The notes under the pieces: model-generated | Seen by the model: only the letters and a program-made list of their open reading frames with translations | What the model was told of the DNA's origin: nothing | Databases searched by the model: none | Position numbers and translations under genes: made by a program | DNA from: JAAXKN01 sp050259615 | GTDB lineage: Bacteria > Bacteroidota > Ignavibacteria > Ignavibacteriales > SURF-24 | Assembly: GCA_050259615.1 (NCBI GenBank) | Contig: JBLNAZ010000101.1 | Coordinates: forward strand, 56,088 to 120,087 | Direction of reading: 5' to 3' | Length of the DNA: 64,000 nucleotides | Shown here: piece after piece, positions 53,994-63,347 of the stretch | Position numbering within the stretch: position 1 is the first letter of the stretch | Layout: every line of letters begins with the position of its first letter

Positions 53994-54899
53994 TTATTTT
54001 TTAACCTGTGCCGCTGTTGTATCGTCTTCTTCAATCAGCTGCCCCTGCGGCGCCTTGGCATTCGGGGGATGAGTTCCGTGAATTGAGAGCACATAACTTG
54101 CAACTTCCTGGATCTGCTTTGGGCTTATCTGTCCGTCCCAGGTCGGCATACCTTTCTGCTGCACGCCGTTTTTTATTATCTTAAAAATATTTTTAATTCC
54201 GGCACCGTGTATCCAGTAGTCATCTGTCAGATTAGGCCCCACTATGCCTTCACCTGCCCTGCCGTGGCAGACCGAGCATTTTGCCAGGAATGTTTCCTTC
54301 CCGCTTTGAAGAGACCCTGGATCTTTCAGCTCCTCCACATTAGCCTCGGTAATAAGTTTTCCGGTGCGGTAGAGGACCTCTTTCTGGAAGTCTGCCTCCC
54401 GCATCTCTGCGGCATATTCTTCCTGTGAAACCTGGCCGCTTCCGAAAACATGATAGTCCAGCAGATATATTGCAGCAAATATTATTGTTCCATAAAAAAG
54501 GATATTAAACCACGGCGGTATTTTATTATTAAGCTCTTTTATGCCGTCGAATTCGTCTTCCATCAATATGTCTTTTTCTTTTTCCAGCGGGGCGGCAGCG
54601 CTTATTTTGCTCACAAGTTTAATAAAAGAGAATTTCTTTTTCTCCCCCTTAATTTCCGGCTTATTTCCATACATAAGCGTCATAATGAGTATGACAAATA
54701 TCAATATTCCGAGCAGTATTGATCCCCACTTTGCATAGCTGCCCCAGTTCATTTCGTCTGAAGGAGGCGCCTGAGCTGCTGCTGCATCCTGTGGAAATAT
54801 ATTCGCGCAGCTTAGAATGATTATGAGCCCTGTAAGTATAATAAAAGCTAACCTGTAATTTTTTCTCCGGGCTTCACTTTGTGGTTGTGTCTTCACCAT
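53994..54899 (-). CDS. ccoP: cbb3-type cytochrome c oxidase subunit III (CcoP), single-heme form
   Basis: CcoP carries electrons to the oxidase through heme c. From ATG 54899 (weak GGGAA site) the product has about 301 residues: two N-terminal transmembrane stretches, the CcoP N-terminal domain (about 100-160, DEFDGIKELNNKIPPWFN), and one cytochrome c domain with the single heme motif CSVCH (about 205-210). CcoP usually has two CxxCH motifs; only one is seen, and no second was found in the open frame. The coding region overlaps ccoQ by 26 bases. An in-frame TTG upstream (54929) is less likely. Confidence 0.9.
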   Translation of the reverse strand: MVKTQPQSEARRKNYRLAFIILTGLIIILSCANIFPQDAAAAQAPPSDEMNWGSYAKWGSILLGILIFVILIMTLMYGNKPEIKGEKKKFSFIKLVSKISAAAPLEKEKDILMEDEFDGIKELNNKIPPWFNILFYGTIIFAAIYLLDYHVFGSGQVSQEEYAAEMREADFQKEVLYRTGKLITEANVEELKDPGSLQSGKETFLAKCSVCHGRAGEGIVGPNLTDDYWIHGAGIKNIFKIIKNGVQQKGMPTWDGQISPKQIQEVASYVLSIHGTHPPNAKAPQGQLIEEDDTTAAQVKK

Positions 54900-55077
54900 T
54901 GTATTTCCCGTTGTTTTTGTTTTTATCAAGAGGAAGTCTTTTCATTTTGCTTATATAACTTTTATCCATCCTTAAGACCCATGTTAAAAGAACGACAAAC
55001 AATACGAAAAATATTATAAGGGCAGCTGCAGGATAGATCCCGATATTTTCTATTTTTTCCAGATATTGTGAAAACAT
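54874..55077 (-). CDS. ccoQ: CcoQ, small cbb3 oxidase subunit
   Basis: The 67-residue protein has one transmembrane segment (about 15-40) and a basic hydrophilic tail, the typical CcoQ layout. It lies immediately downstream of ccoNO and overlaps the 5' end of ccoP by 26 bases, which implies translational coupling. CcoQ is thought to stabilise the assembled oxidase. Similarity in so small a protein is weak; context carries the call. Confidence 0.82.
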   Translation of the reverse strand: MFSQYLEKIENIGIYPAAALIIFFVLFVVLLTWVLRMDKSYISKMKRLPLDKNKNNGKYNGEDTTTK

Positions 55078-55089
55078 TTTATAACCCTT

Positions 55090-57267
55090 TTACTGGTTCA
55101 TTGCCTGTGTTACTTTAATGTCGGTACCGAGCCTCTGCAGATATGCAATGAGTGCAATTATTTCCTTATCCTGTTCTGCTGGAACCCCTGAACCTATAAG
55201 TCCCTTTGCAATTGCACCTGCCTGCCTGTTAAGTTCGTCATTTGCAAAATTTTCATATCCTGCGGCATAAGGCACTCCGATTTTTCTAAGTGCCGTAATT
55301 TTTGCTTCTGTCTGACCCACGTCAATCGTCTGAGTGTATAGCCAGGGATAAGAGGGCATAATTGAGCCGGGCGACATAGATGATGGATTCTGCATATGAT
55401 AGTAATGCCAGACGTCCGAATACTTTCCGCCTTCACGCTGCAGGTCGGGACCCGTGCGTTTTGATCCCCAAAGGAAAGGATGATCATATACAAATTCACC
55501 GGCCTTTGAATATTCGCCGTACCTTTGAGTTTCTGAACGGAAAGGCCTAATCATCTGGGAGTGGCAGTTATTGCATCCTTCCCTCTGGTATATGTCGCGC
55601 CCCTGCTGTTCAAGTGCTGTAAGTGGCTTAACACTGGCGATTGTAGGGATATTGGATTTTATAAGAAATGTCGGAATAAACTCAATTATTCCCCCGATAA
55701 GTATGGCTACAGCTGCGGCTATAGTAAACTGCACAGGGCGGCTTTCAAGCCAACGGTGCCCTTTTTCGCCTCCGTTGTGATGGAATGCCGGCGCTTCCGA
55801 GTCTTCATCTTTCTGGAATTTTCCCCGTTTCATCGTCTTGACCAGGTTTACCACCATAATTATGACGCCGGCAAAATATGCCGAGGCGCCTATTGCACGG
55901 ATGACATACATCGGAATTATCTGAAGCACTGTCTCCAGAAAGTTAGGATACTGAAGCACTCCAAGAGGCGTAAACTGCTTCCACATGAGCGACTGTACAA
56001 CTGCAGCCCAGTAAAGCGATAACGCCACAAATACAATTCCTACTGTTCCCAGCCAAAAGTGCACGTTTGCAAGCTTTTTACTGAAGAGCTCAGTACGGTA
56101 AAGCCTGGGGATAAGCCAGTACAAAATTCCGAATGTTAGAAAACCGTTCCACCCAAGGGCTCCTATGTGCACGTGCGCTATTATCCAGTCGGTATAGTGG
56201 AGTGCCGCATTAACATTTTTCAATGACAGCATGGGTCCTTCAAAAGTAGCCATGCCGTATGCCGTAACGGCAACTACCATAAACTTAAGTACGGGTTCTT
56301 CGCGCACCTTATCCCATGCGCCTCTTAAGGTTAAAAGGCCGTTTATCATCCCTCCCCACGAAGGAGCAATAAGCATGATTGAAAATACCGTTCCAAGCGA
56401 CTGGGCCCAATCCGGCAATGAAGTATAAAGCAGATGGTGGGGACCTGCCCATATGTAAATAAATATCAGCGACCAGAAATGAATTATTGAAAGCCTGTAA
56501 GAATAAATGGGACGGTTGGCTGCCTTGGGCATAAAGTAATACATGAGTCCCAGATACGGCGTCGTCAGGAAAAATGCAACGGCATTGTGCCCGTACCACC
56601 ACTGTACGAGGGCATCCTGAACTCCGGCATAAAGCGAATAGCTCTTGAAAAGCGAAACGGGAATTTCGAGTGAGTTAACGATATGAAGAATTGCCACAGT
56701 GACCCACGTTGCAAGGTAAAACCAGATTGCAACATACATGTGAGGCTCTCTCCGCTTAATAAGCGTTCCCAGCAGATTTATGCCGAAGACAACCCATACT
56801 ATTGTTATTGCAATGTCAATCGGCCATTCGAGCTCTGCGTATTCCTTGCTTGTCAGATATCCCAGACAAAAAGTAACAACGGCAGATAAAATAATCACTT
56901 GCCAGCCCCAGAAGTTAATCTTGCTCAAAAGATCGCTGTACATTCTCGCCCTGCAGAGCCTCTGAAGCGAGTAGTAAACTCCCATGAATATTGTGTTACC
57001 CACAAATGCAAATATTACAGCATTTGTGTGCAGCGGCCTTATGCGGCCGAATGTCACATACTGAATACCCAGGTTAAGCTGCGGCCAGAATAACTGAACG
57101 GCCGCTATAAGCCCCACCAGCATTCCTATTACTCCCCATGTAATGGCTGCCAGCGCAAAGTTCCTTACTATCTGGTTATCGTAGCTGAACGTTTCCACAT
57201 GCAGGGCGGCATTTCCGGGAACAGTACCTGCCGGGGCATCGCTGTAAGACGGTTTATCATTTTCCAT
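55090..57267 (-). CDS. ccoNO: Fused cbb3 oxidase subunits I and II (CcoNO)
   Basis: The 725-residue protein fuses CcoN (about 1-485) and CcoO (about 540-725). CcoN holds the heme and CuB ligands in HTNAVIFAF, WWYGHNAVAF, GPHHLLYTSLPDW and DWIIAHVHIGALGW. CcoO has a transmembrane start and one cytochrome c motif CNNCHS (about 561), then the RTGPDLQREGGKYSDVWHYYHM segment with the Met ligand region. In most bacteria the subunits are separate; a fused ccoNO is known in Bacteroidota. A strong GGAGGGGG site precedes the ATG. The operon order here is ccoI-ccoS-ccoNO-ccoQ-ccoP-ccoG-ccoH. Confidence 0.95.
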   Translation of the reverse strand: MENDKPSYSDAPAGTVPGNAALHVETFSYDNQIVRNFALAAITWGVIGMLVGLIAAVQLFWPQLNLGIQYVTFGRIRPLHTNAVIFAFVGNTIFMGVYYSLQRLCRARMYSDLLSKINFWGWQVIILSAVVTFCLGYLTSKEYAELEWPIDIAITIVWVVFGINLLGTLIKRREPHMYVAIWFYLATWVTVAILHIVNSLEIPVSLFKSYSLYAGVQDALVQWWYGHNAVAFFLTTPYLGLMYYFMPKAANRPIYSYRLSIIHFWSLIFIYIWAGPHHLLYTSLPDWAQSLGTVFSIMLIAPSWGGMINGLLTLRGAWDKVREEPVLKFMVVAVTAYGMATFEGPMLSLKNVNAALHYTDWIIAHVHIGALGWNGFLTFGILYWLIPRLYRTELFSKKLANVHFWLGTVGIVFVALSLYWAAVVQSLMWKQFTPLGVLQYPNFLETVLQIIPMYVIRAIGASAYFAGVIIMVVNLVKTMKRGKFQKDEDSEAPAFHHNGGEKGHRWLESRPVQFTIAAAVAILIGGIIEFIPTFLIKSNIPTIASVKPLTALEQQGRDIYQREGCNNCHSQMIRPFRSETQRYGEYSKAGEFVYDHPFLWGSKRTGPDLQREGGKYSDVWHYYHMQNPSSMSPGSIMPSYPWLYTQTIDVGQTEAKITALRKIGVPYAAGYENFANDELNRQAGAIAKGLIGSGVPAEQDKEIIALIAYLQRLGTDIKVTQAMNQ

Positions 57268-57292
57268 TAATCCCCCTCCTGGATTTATTAAC

Positions 57293-57490
57293 TTATTTTA
57301 TATTTTTATTCTCACTTTCCTTTTCTATTTTTCCGCTTGTGGCGCCTGAATTCTCATCATCCAAAAGCATTCTTAATGAAGGTGTAAGTTTGTCATCATA
57401 CTGTCCGCTTCTGACAGCCCATAAAAATGCTCCAAGAAAAATGAGCGCAACAAGAAGGCTGAAGAACATTAAGATGACTAAAACCCACAT
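57293..57490 (-). CDS. ccoS: CcoS, cbb3 oxidase maturation protein
   Basis: The 65-residue protein has one N-terminal transmembrane segment (about 2-24) and the FLWAVRSGQYDD motif (about 22-33) that marks CcoS. It is needed to insert the cofactors into subunit I. It follows the ccoI stop directly (ATG overlaps within a few bases) and lies 25 bases upstream of ccoNO, an intact maturation pair. A charged tail completes the protein. Confidence 0.88.
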   Translation of the reverse strand: MWVLVILMFFSLLVALIFLGAFLWAVRSGQYDDKLTPSLRMLLDDENSGATSGKIEKESENKNIK

Positions 57491-57491
57491 A

Positions 57492-59999
57492 TCAGAATAA
57501 CCCTTTCATTCTTGCGGTCATGTTGGTTAAAAATGTAGCCAGCACTACTACTGTAATTGAACTTAAGGGCATAAGAATGGCTGAAATTACAGGCGTCAGG
57601 CTGTTATTTACTGCGAAGCTGATTCCGGCAATATTGTAAAGAACAGATACTGCAAGATTCACATAAATAATTTTCATGCTTGTTTTTGAAAACCTTAAAA
57701 AGCTGCCGAGTTTCCTGATCTCTGAAGCTTCCAGAATTGCATCACAGGCAGGAGAAAAACTAACTGCGTCTTCGGAAATAGAAATTCCTACGTCGCTTTT
57801 CATCAAAGCCCCTGCATCATTTAAGCCGTCGCCAATCATAAGAACATGATTATTACCTGTCTGAAGATTTTTAATGTAGCTTAATTTATCAGATGGTGAC
57901 TGCCTGAAAAACAATTTTGCCCTGCTTCCAAAAAGATTGGCTAAGGTTTTCCTTTCACCATCGTTGTCGCCTGAAAGCAAGGATATTTTATATTTTTTTA
58001 AATAAGGCAATATTTCTTCAATCCCTTCCCTGTATGAGTTGCCCGTTCTGAAATAACCTTTAATTTCATCATTTACGGCAACATAGACCGATGTTCCATT
58101 ACCCGAAGCAGCTCCAGCCTCTCTGTTAATTACAAAGGATACAGATCCCATTCTTATTTTCCGGCCGTCTGCAACTCCTTCCATTCCGCGTCCCGGATAC
58201 TCAATAAACTCTTCTGTTTCAACATGTTCTGTATCGGTAAAAATTTTAAGTATGCTTCTGCTAAGCGGGTGAATGGAATTATATAGCAAAGATTTAATTG
58301 CCTGCTTGTCTTCCAGGGAGAGCTCCTCTCCAAAGAACCGCATCTCTTTTTCATTCGGCTTTGTAAGAGTACCTGTCTTGTCGAATACAATGTGATCTAT
58401 GTGTGAAAGTTTTTCAATTACTGCCGCGTTCTTTAAGTAAAATTTATTCCTTCCGAAAATCCTGAGTGTGCTGCCCAATGTAAAAGGTGCCGAAAGGGCC
58501 AGAGCGCAGGGGCATGCAACAATCAGCACGGAGGTAAAAACGTTCAATGCCTCGGCTGCTCCGGCATTTAGCCATAAAGCCCCGGCAGAAGATGCAATAA
58601 TCAGAATCAGTATTGTGAAATATTTTCCTGCAATGCTGCTGAAGTTTGAGATCCTGTTTTCTTCAGGCTTCATAAAGCCGCTGCTGTTCCAGAGCCGTGT
58701 AATATAGCTTTGTGAAGTTTCCTTTATTACTTCTATTTCCAGTGCAGCGCCTTTCTGTCTTCCTCCGGCATAGATCACCTCGCCTGAAACTTTTTCAACC
58801 GGCAGCGATTCTCCTGAGACAAAGCCGTAATCAATATTTGCCGTACCTTTTATCAGAACTGAATCAGCCGGAATGAGCTCATTATTTCTGATTATTATTC
58901 TGTCGCCGCGCTTTAGCGCATTAAGCGGTACTATAGCCTCCGCCCCGTCTTTTTTCCTAACCGCCGAGGCCGGAAGATACGATTTGTAGTCCCTCTCAAA
59001 GTTCAGAATCTCATAGGTCTTATCCTGAAACAATCTTCCCAGCAGAAGGAAAAACACAAGCCCGCTTAATGAGTCCATATAACCCTGCCCGGACAAGGTG
59101 AAGATTTCATATGCGCTTCTTCCAAAAAGTGCCAGTATGCCGAGGGAAACCGGGAAATCTATATTTATTATCTTTTTCTTTATTCCTTTATAGGCTGAGC
59201 TGAAGTAATCTGAGCTGCAGTAGAAAAAAACGGGTAGTGAAAGGGCAAATATTATATAGCTGAAAATGCTCTTAAGAAAAAGGTCCATATTGTTTACAAC
59301 AGAAAGGTATTCAGGAAAACTTAAAAGCATTATATTGGCAAAACAGAATCCAGCAATGCCGGTTTTATAGTAAATACCCAAATCATAGGTTTTCTTTGGT
59401 TCACCTTCTGTTGTGGACAGGTTAAACTCAGGCTCGTAGCCGATTGTGCTCAGGAGTTCAGCCGTTTCCTTCAGGCTTATGAGGTTTTCATTAAATCTGA
59501 GTGTAATTCTTTTCTGAGGAAAATTTACTCTGGAATAAAGAATGCCGCGGTTAAATTTATAGAGGTTTTCCAGCAGCCAGATGCATGAACTGCAGTGCAT
59601 TGCCGGAAGGTAGAACGAAGCTGTCAATACATGACCGCTGCGGAAGTCCACAATCTTTCTATTTACTTCGGGATCTTCCAGAAAATCGAATTTATTTCTG
59701 GCTGCACCATTTTTCTGTGAAATTCCCGGAGCTTCATTTATAGAATAATACCTGCCCAGTTTATTCTGTTCAAGAATTTCATAAATTGTTTTGCATCCGC
59801 TGCAGCAGAAGACCTTTTCGCCGGCAGTAATATCCATGTCTGCGCAGTCATTGCCGCAGTGATAGCATTTCAATTCCAAAGCTAAAGTTTTATCCATTCT
59901 GATATTTATATTATGAAAAGAATCGGTCAAAACTACTTTTGCTGATTTTATACCGGGAGGTATCCTTGCGGCCAGATTGCCCTCAAATGCCGCTTTCAT
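57492..59999 (-). CDS. ccoI: Copper-transporting P1B-ATPase CcoI
   Basis: CcoI pumps copper needed for the oxidase. The 835-residue protein has an N-terminal Cys cluster (CYHCGNDCAD, then FCCSGC) of the metal-binding DUF2319-like kind, a heavy-metal-associated domain with MHCSSC (about 135-140), eight predicted transmembrane segments with CPCALA in the sixth, the DKTGTLT phosphorylation site and GDGLNDAG. The frame starts at ATG 59999, but Met35 (59897) would also begin just before the Cys cluster; neither has a good ribosome-binding site. A 150-base gap without a gene separates it from the Rrf2 gene; it contains that gene's terminator. Confidence 0.93.
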   Translation of the reverse strand: MKAAFEGNLAARIPPGIKSAKVVLTDSFHNINIRMDKTLALELKCYHCGNDCADMDITAGEKVFCCSGCKTIYEILEQNKLGRYYSINEAPGISQKNGAARNKFDFLEDPEVNRKIVDFRSGHVLTASFYLPAMHCSSCIWLLENLYKFNRGILYSRVNFPQKRITLRFNENLISLKETAELLSTIGYEPEFNLSTTEGEPKKTYDLGIYYKTGIAGFCFANIMLLSFPEYLSVVNNMDLFLKSIFSYIIFALSLPVFFYCSSDYFSSAYKGIKKKIINIDFPVSLGILALFGRSAYEIFTLSGQGYMDSLSGLVFFLLLGRLFQDKTYEILNFERDYKSYLPASAVRKKDGAEAIVPLNALKRGDRIIIRNNELIPADSVLIKGTANIDYGFVSGESLPVEKVSGEVIYAGGRQKGAALEIEVIKETSQSYITRLWNSSGFMKPEENRISNFSSIAGKYFTILILIIASSAGALWLNAGAAEALNVFTSVLIVACPCALALSAPFTLGSTLRIFGRNKFYLKNAAVIEKLSHIDHIVFDKTGTLTKPNEKEMRFFGEELSLEDKQAIKSLLYNSIHPLSRSILKIFTDTEHVETEEFIEYPGRGMEGVADGRKIRMGSVSFVINREAGAASGNGTSVYVAVNDEIKGYFRTGNSYREGIEEILPYLKKYKISLLSGDNDGERKTLANLFGSRAKLFFRQSPSDKLSYIKNLQTGNNHVLMIGDGLNDAGALMKSDVGISISEDAVSFSPACDAILEASEIRKLGSFLRFSKTSMKIIYVNLAVSVLYNIAGISFAVNNSLTPVISAILMPLSSITVVVLATFLTNMTARMKGLF

Positions 60000-60088
60000 A
60001 CTTATTTAGCTAATATTCTTTAAAAAGTAAACCTTTTTTTTACCTTTCTGCTTTTAGGGGGGATAAACGGAGGGGAAATCGGGTCTTT

Positions 60089-60126
60089 TTAAAATAAAAA
60101 ACCCGGCCTTTTCAGGGGACCGGGTA
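60089..60126 (-). terminator. Terminator after the Rrf2 regulator gene
   Basis: The minus strand reads a hairpin (arms 60101-60106 with 60120-60125, loop of 13) followed by a six-T run and further AT. It ends the suf operon before the cbb3 operon begins. Confidence 0.8.
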
Positions 60127-60150
60127 TCTGACATTTAACAACAAAAAAAA

Positions 60151-60627
60151 TCAGTTCACATCTGCAAAGTTCCTGAAAATGTTATCCACCTTGCCCTGCA
60201 GGTCCTGCTCGGTTCCAAGCAGATCCTTCAGTGTGGTGTTCTTAAGTACATTATCCACAGAATTCTGAACAACTCTCCAGAGGGACCTTACAGAACAGTC
60301 TATGTTGTGCGTGCATATGGTTTCAACACCGGCATGCGTTCCGCAGAATTCCTCCTCCTCGAAGAGCTTTCCTCCCAGGAGCACAAGCACATCGCTCAGC
60401 ACAATCTGCTCCGGCGGCTTGGCCAGAGTATATCCGCCAACCTGTCCTCTTTCACTTTCCAGAAATCCTCCCATACGGAGTATTCTCAGAAGCTTTGCGG
60501 CATTGTGCGTTGTTAAACCTTCGAACTGGCTGATTTCAGGAATGGTAAGCGACTTGTTGATCCTGTAAAACTTGCCAATCCTAAGCAGGCAGCGAAGCCC
60601 ATATTCTTCCTGTGCACTGAATTTCAT
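60151..60627 (-). CDS. Rrf2/IscR family Fe-S transcriptional regulator
   Basis: The 158-residue protein has an N-terminal winged helix (about 1-65, MKFSAQEEYGLRCLL, GGYTLAKPPEQI) and a C-terminal Fe-S motif with three cysteines at C95, C105 and C111 (spacing x9 and x5), as in IscR, NsrR and RsrR. It probably senses Fe-S status, oxygen or NO and controls the suf and/or cbb3 genes. It lies last in the suf cluster, 61 bases downstream of the bacilliredoxin, and immediately upstream of the ccoI promoter area. Its target sites were not identified. Confidence 0.88.
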   Translation of the reverse strand: MKFSAQEEYGLRCLLRIGKFYRINKSLTIPEISQFEGLTTHNAAKLLRILRMGGFLESERGQVGGYTLAKPPEQIVLSDVLVLLGGKLFEEEEFCGTHAGVETICTHNIDCSVRSLWRVVQNSVDNVLKNTTLKDLLGTEQDLQGKVDNIFRNFADVN

Positions 60628-60687
60628 ATTAATCCGTGGATATTATTTATTCTTAAAACACTAAAATCGCTCTGCTGAACAACCGTC

Positions 60688-61230
60688 TTAATTAGCCTTG
60701 TGGCGCGGGATGCTTGATCCGCATGCCCTGGCGTATTCCAGCTTTGCATAATCTTCCCTTGAAATAGAAGGACCCTCTTTTGTGCAGTACTGGTTAAATA
60801 CATCACCAAGTTTTTCTGCAATTTCCTGCGGGGAGTATCCTTCAATGTCGTAACGCTGCATCATGTAAACCAGCTTTCCATCCTTGAATAAGGCTGCCGA
60901 AGGGCTCGAAGGCGGAAATTCCGAAAGGTATCCGCGCACCCTGTCTACAGCATCCCTGTCCTGCCCAGCAAAAACAGTCACCAGGTGATCGGGAATCTTG
61001 CTGTTCTGCAGAGCCAGGTTAACACCCGGGCGTGCGCTTCCTGCAGCACATCCGCAAACAGAATTGATCATCACAAAAACCGTTCCCAGCCCCGGGTCAA
61101 TAATATATTTATCCACATCCTGCGGCGTTCTGGCCTCAACGAAGCCGGTGTAAGTAAGTTCATCACGCATCGGCTGAACTGCATCAGGATCATAAATGGG
61201 CGGTCTGGAATTTATATTGAAATTGTACAT
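60688..61230 (-). CDS. BrxA/BrxB family bacilliredoxin
   Basis: The 180-residue protein has the bacilliredoxin (UPF0403) fold with an active-site CGC motif at 59-61 followed by AAGSARPG. Members remove bacillithiol from proteins or protect thiols during oxidative stress; bacillithiol is known mainly in Firmicutes, but homologues of the enzyme occur in Bacteroidota. Length (about 145 in Firmicutes) is longer here because of a C-terminal extension (about 150-180, EGPSISREDYAKLEYARACGSSIPRH). It sits inside the suf operon, which suggests repair of Fe-S assembly thiols. Confidence 0.85.
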   Translation of the reverse strand: MYNFNINSRPPIYDPDAVQPMRDELTYTGFVEARTPQDVDKYIIDPGLGTVFVMINSVCGCAAGSARPGVNLALQNSKIPDHLVTVFAGQDRDAVDRVRGYLSEFPPSSPSAALFKDGKLVYMMQRYDIEGYSPQEIAEKLGDVFNQYCTKEGPSISREDYAKLEYARACGSSIPRHKAN

Positions 61231-61268
61231 TATAATTGCCTTTCATATATATTTTAATAGAAGAAATA

Positions 61269-61583
61269 TTAATAAAATCCGAGCTCAATCTTTGCGATGT
61301 CGGACATCATATCCCTGTCCCATGGCGGATTCCAGACCAGTTCTATATATACGTCATTTATTCCCGGAATCGTCTTTAACTTCTGCTGAACTTCACCCGG
61401 CAAAGATCCGGCTACAGGACACGCAGGTGAGGTCAGTGTCATCTTGATGTGTACATTATTTTCATCATCAATATTAATTTCATAAATAAGCCCCAGCTCA
61501 TAAATGTCAACCGGAATTTCAGGATCATAACAGGTCTTCAAAGTCTGAATGACCTCCTGTTCCAGAAATTTTTTGTCAGCCAT
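61269..61583 (-). CDS. MIP18/SufT-like (DUF59) Fe-S assembly protein
   Basis: The 104-residue protein has the DUF59 fold with DPEIPVDIYELGLIYEI (about 20-36) and LTSPACPVAGSLP (about 51-63) holding the conserved Cys. Eukaryotic MIP18 and bacterial SufT/PaaD-like members help mature Fe-S proteins. Its place between sufU and the bacilliredoxin supports that role. The C-terminus WNPPWDRDMMSDIAKIELG is the typical DUF59 end. Whether it is true SufT or a PaaD-type relative is not certain. Confidence 0.87.
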   Translation of the reverse strand: MADKKFLEQEVIQTLKTCYDPEIPVDIYELGLIYEINIDDENNVHIKMTLTSPACPVAGSLPGEVQQKLKTIPGINDVYIELVWNPPWDRDMMSDIAKIELGFY

Positions 61584-61611
61584 CTAATTTAATCCTTTCA
61601 TTGAATTTATA

Positions 61612-62061
61612 TTATTCTGTTGATGCAGAATTTTCTTCTTTAAGCGCACTCATCATGGTATGCCATGCGAGGCTTGCACATTTAACACGCGACGGGTAAT
61701 CCCTGACGCCTGAAAATACGGCCAGTTTGCCCAGCGACGACAGGTCCTGCTCGCTGCCGATCCTTGAGGTTACGACGTCATGAAACTTGTTGAACATCTC
61801 CTCGGCTTCCTGCTTTGATTTGCCTTTCAGAATGGAAGTCATAAGTGAGGCCGAAGATTTCGAAATAGCACATCCGGAACCCTGAAACGATATGTCCTTA
61901 ATTGTGTCGCCTTCAAGATCTATATATACGAATATATGATCGCCGCACAGAGGGTTAAACCCTTCGGCATCATGATTGCAGGTTTCGCATTTGCGGTAGT
62001 TGCGTGGACTTCTGTTATGGTCCAGAATTACTTCCTGGTAAAGATCGCTTAATTCTGACAT
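61612..62061 (-). CDS. sufU: SufU, Fe-S scaffold / sulfur acceptor
   Basis: SufU takes sulfur from SufS for cluster assembly. The 149-residue protein has LYQEVILDHNRSPRNY at the start and three conserved cysteines, C39 (NPLCGD), C64 (GCAISKSS) and C128 (VKCASLAW), with the Asp after C39 that with them holds zinc. Length is near the SufU norm. The sufS stop and the sufU start overlap as TAATG, so they are translationally coupled. It is named SufU rather than IscU because it is paired with SufS and lacks the LPPVK motif. Confidence 0.93.
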   Translation of the reverse strand: MSELSDLYQEVILDHNRSPRNYRKCETCNHDAEGFNPLCGDHIFVYIDLEGDTIKDISFQGSGCAISKSSASLMTSILKGKSKQEAEEMFNKFHDVVTSRIGSEQDLSSLGKLAVFSGVRDYPSRVKCASLAWHTMMSALKEENSASTE

Positions 62062-63332
62062 TATCCGAATACTCTTTTTACTTTTTGGATTCCGTTTACT
62101 AATTTATCAATTTCACCTTTTGTATTGTAGAACGCGAAAGATGCCCTTGCTGTAGCCGGTATGCAGAACCTCTGCATTACGGGCTGGCAGCAGTGATGTC
62201 CCGTTCTGATTGCAATGCCTTCACTGTCCAGAATTGTACCTATATCATGCGGATGAACATTATCCATCACAAATGAGATGAGTGAGGCTTTGTTCTTAGC
62301 AGTTCCAATCAGATGGACGCCTTCAATTTCACTTATCTTTTCAGTTGCATACTTAAGGAGTTCCTTTTCATGCTTTGCAACCTCATCCATCTTGAGATAC
62401 TTCATGTAATCAATTGCAGCGCCAAGGCCTATAGTTCCGGCGATGTTGGGTGTTCCTGCTTCAAATTTATTCGGTATATCGTTAAATATTGTTTTCTCGA
62501 AAGTTACCGAACGGATCATGTCGCCGCCCGTCTGGTAAGGGGGCATATCCTGCAGAAGTTCTGCCTTTCCGTAAAGAACCCCGATTCCTGTAGGACCGAA
62601 AAGCTTGTGGCCCGAGAATACGTAAAAGTCACAGCCCAGTTCCTGCACGTCAACTTTAACGTGGCTTACGCCCTGCGCCCCGTCTACGAGAACTGGAATA
62701 TTTCTTTCGTGGGCTTTCTGTATGATTTCTCTTACAGGGTTTACAGTTCCAAGCGAGTTTGAAATCTGAACGATGGATACGAACTTTGTTCTGTCGTTTA
62801 AGAGTTTGTCGTACTCTTCCATTATAAGTTCACCCTCGTCGGTAATAGGTATTACCCTCAGCTTTGCTTTTTTCTCTTCGCACAGCAGCTGCCAGGGTAC
62901 AATATTTGCATGGTGTTCCATGGCCGAGATAATTACCTCGTCGCCCTCTCCGATGTGTGTACGGCCGTAAGTCCATGCAACAAGGTTAATTGCCTCGGTT
63001 GCGCCCCTTGTAAAAACAATTTCGCAGGCGCTTATAGCATTTAAGAATTCCTTTATCTTAAGCCTTGCATCCTCATAAGCCAGAGTCGACTGCTCGCTTA
63101 GATAATGAACTCCGCGGTGCACATTTGAATTAAGCATTGTATAATAGTCGCGTACGGTATCTATAACCGAATACGGCTTCTGTGTTGTGGCGGCGTTATC
63201 CAGATATACTAGCGGCTTGCCGTTAACAAGTCTGTGCAGAATCGGAAAATCCTGCCTGACTTTTTCGACGTCAAAGGCAGCCCCTGTCTTTTCACTTGAT
63301 TGTAGTGTTGTCTGGTACATTGAATTATTCAT
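62061..63332 (-). CDS. sufS: Cysteine desulfurase SufS
   Basis: SufS is a pyridoxal-phosphate enzyme that removes sulfur from cysteine for Fe-S assembly. The 423-residue protein has YLDNAATTQKP near the start, the VDGAQGVSHV cofactor site, the Schiff-base lysine in FSGHKLFGPTG and the catalytic Cys in RTGHHCCQPVM (about 365). Two consecutive Cys occur where group II desulfurases usually have CA. Length is normal. It lies 15 bases downstream of sufD and overlaps sufU. Confidence 0.95.
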   Translation of the reverse strand: MNNSMYQTTLQSSEKTGAAFDVEKVRQDFPILHRLVNGKPLVYLDNAATTQKPYSVIDTVRDYYTMLNSNVHRGVHYLSEQSTLAYEDARLKIKEFLNAISACEIVFTRGATEAINLVAWTYGRTHIGEGDEVIISAMEHHANIVPWQLLCEEKKAKLRVIPITDEGELIMEEYDKLLNDRTKFVSIVQISNSLGTVNPVREIIQKAHERNIPVLVDGAQGVSHVKVDVQELGCDFYVFSGHKLFGPTGIGVLYGKAELLQDMPPYQTGGDMIRSVTFEKTIFNDIPNKFEAGTPNIAGTIGLGAAIDYMKYLKMDEVAKHEKELLKYATEKISEIEGVHLIGTAKNKASLISFVMDNVHPHDIGTILDSEGIAIRTGHHCCQPVMQRFCIPATARASFAFYNTKGEIDKLVNGIQKVKRVFG

Positions 63333-63347
63333 CTTCTTTTATTTTTA

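Noticed and set aside
60624..60845. 73-codon minus-strand frame between the Rrf2 and bacilliredoxin genes
   Set aside because: It overlaps the bacilliredoxin 3' end in another frame; the bacilliredoxin CGC motif and length decide for that frame.
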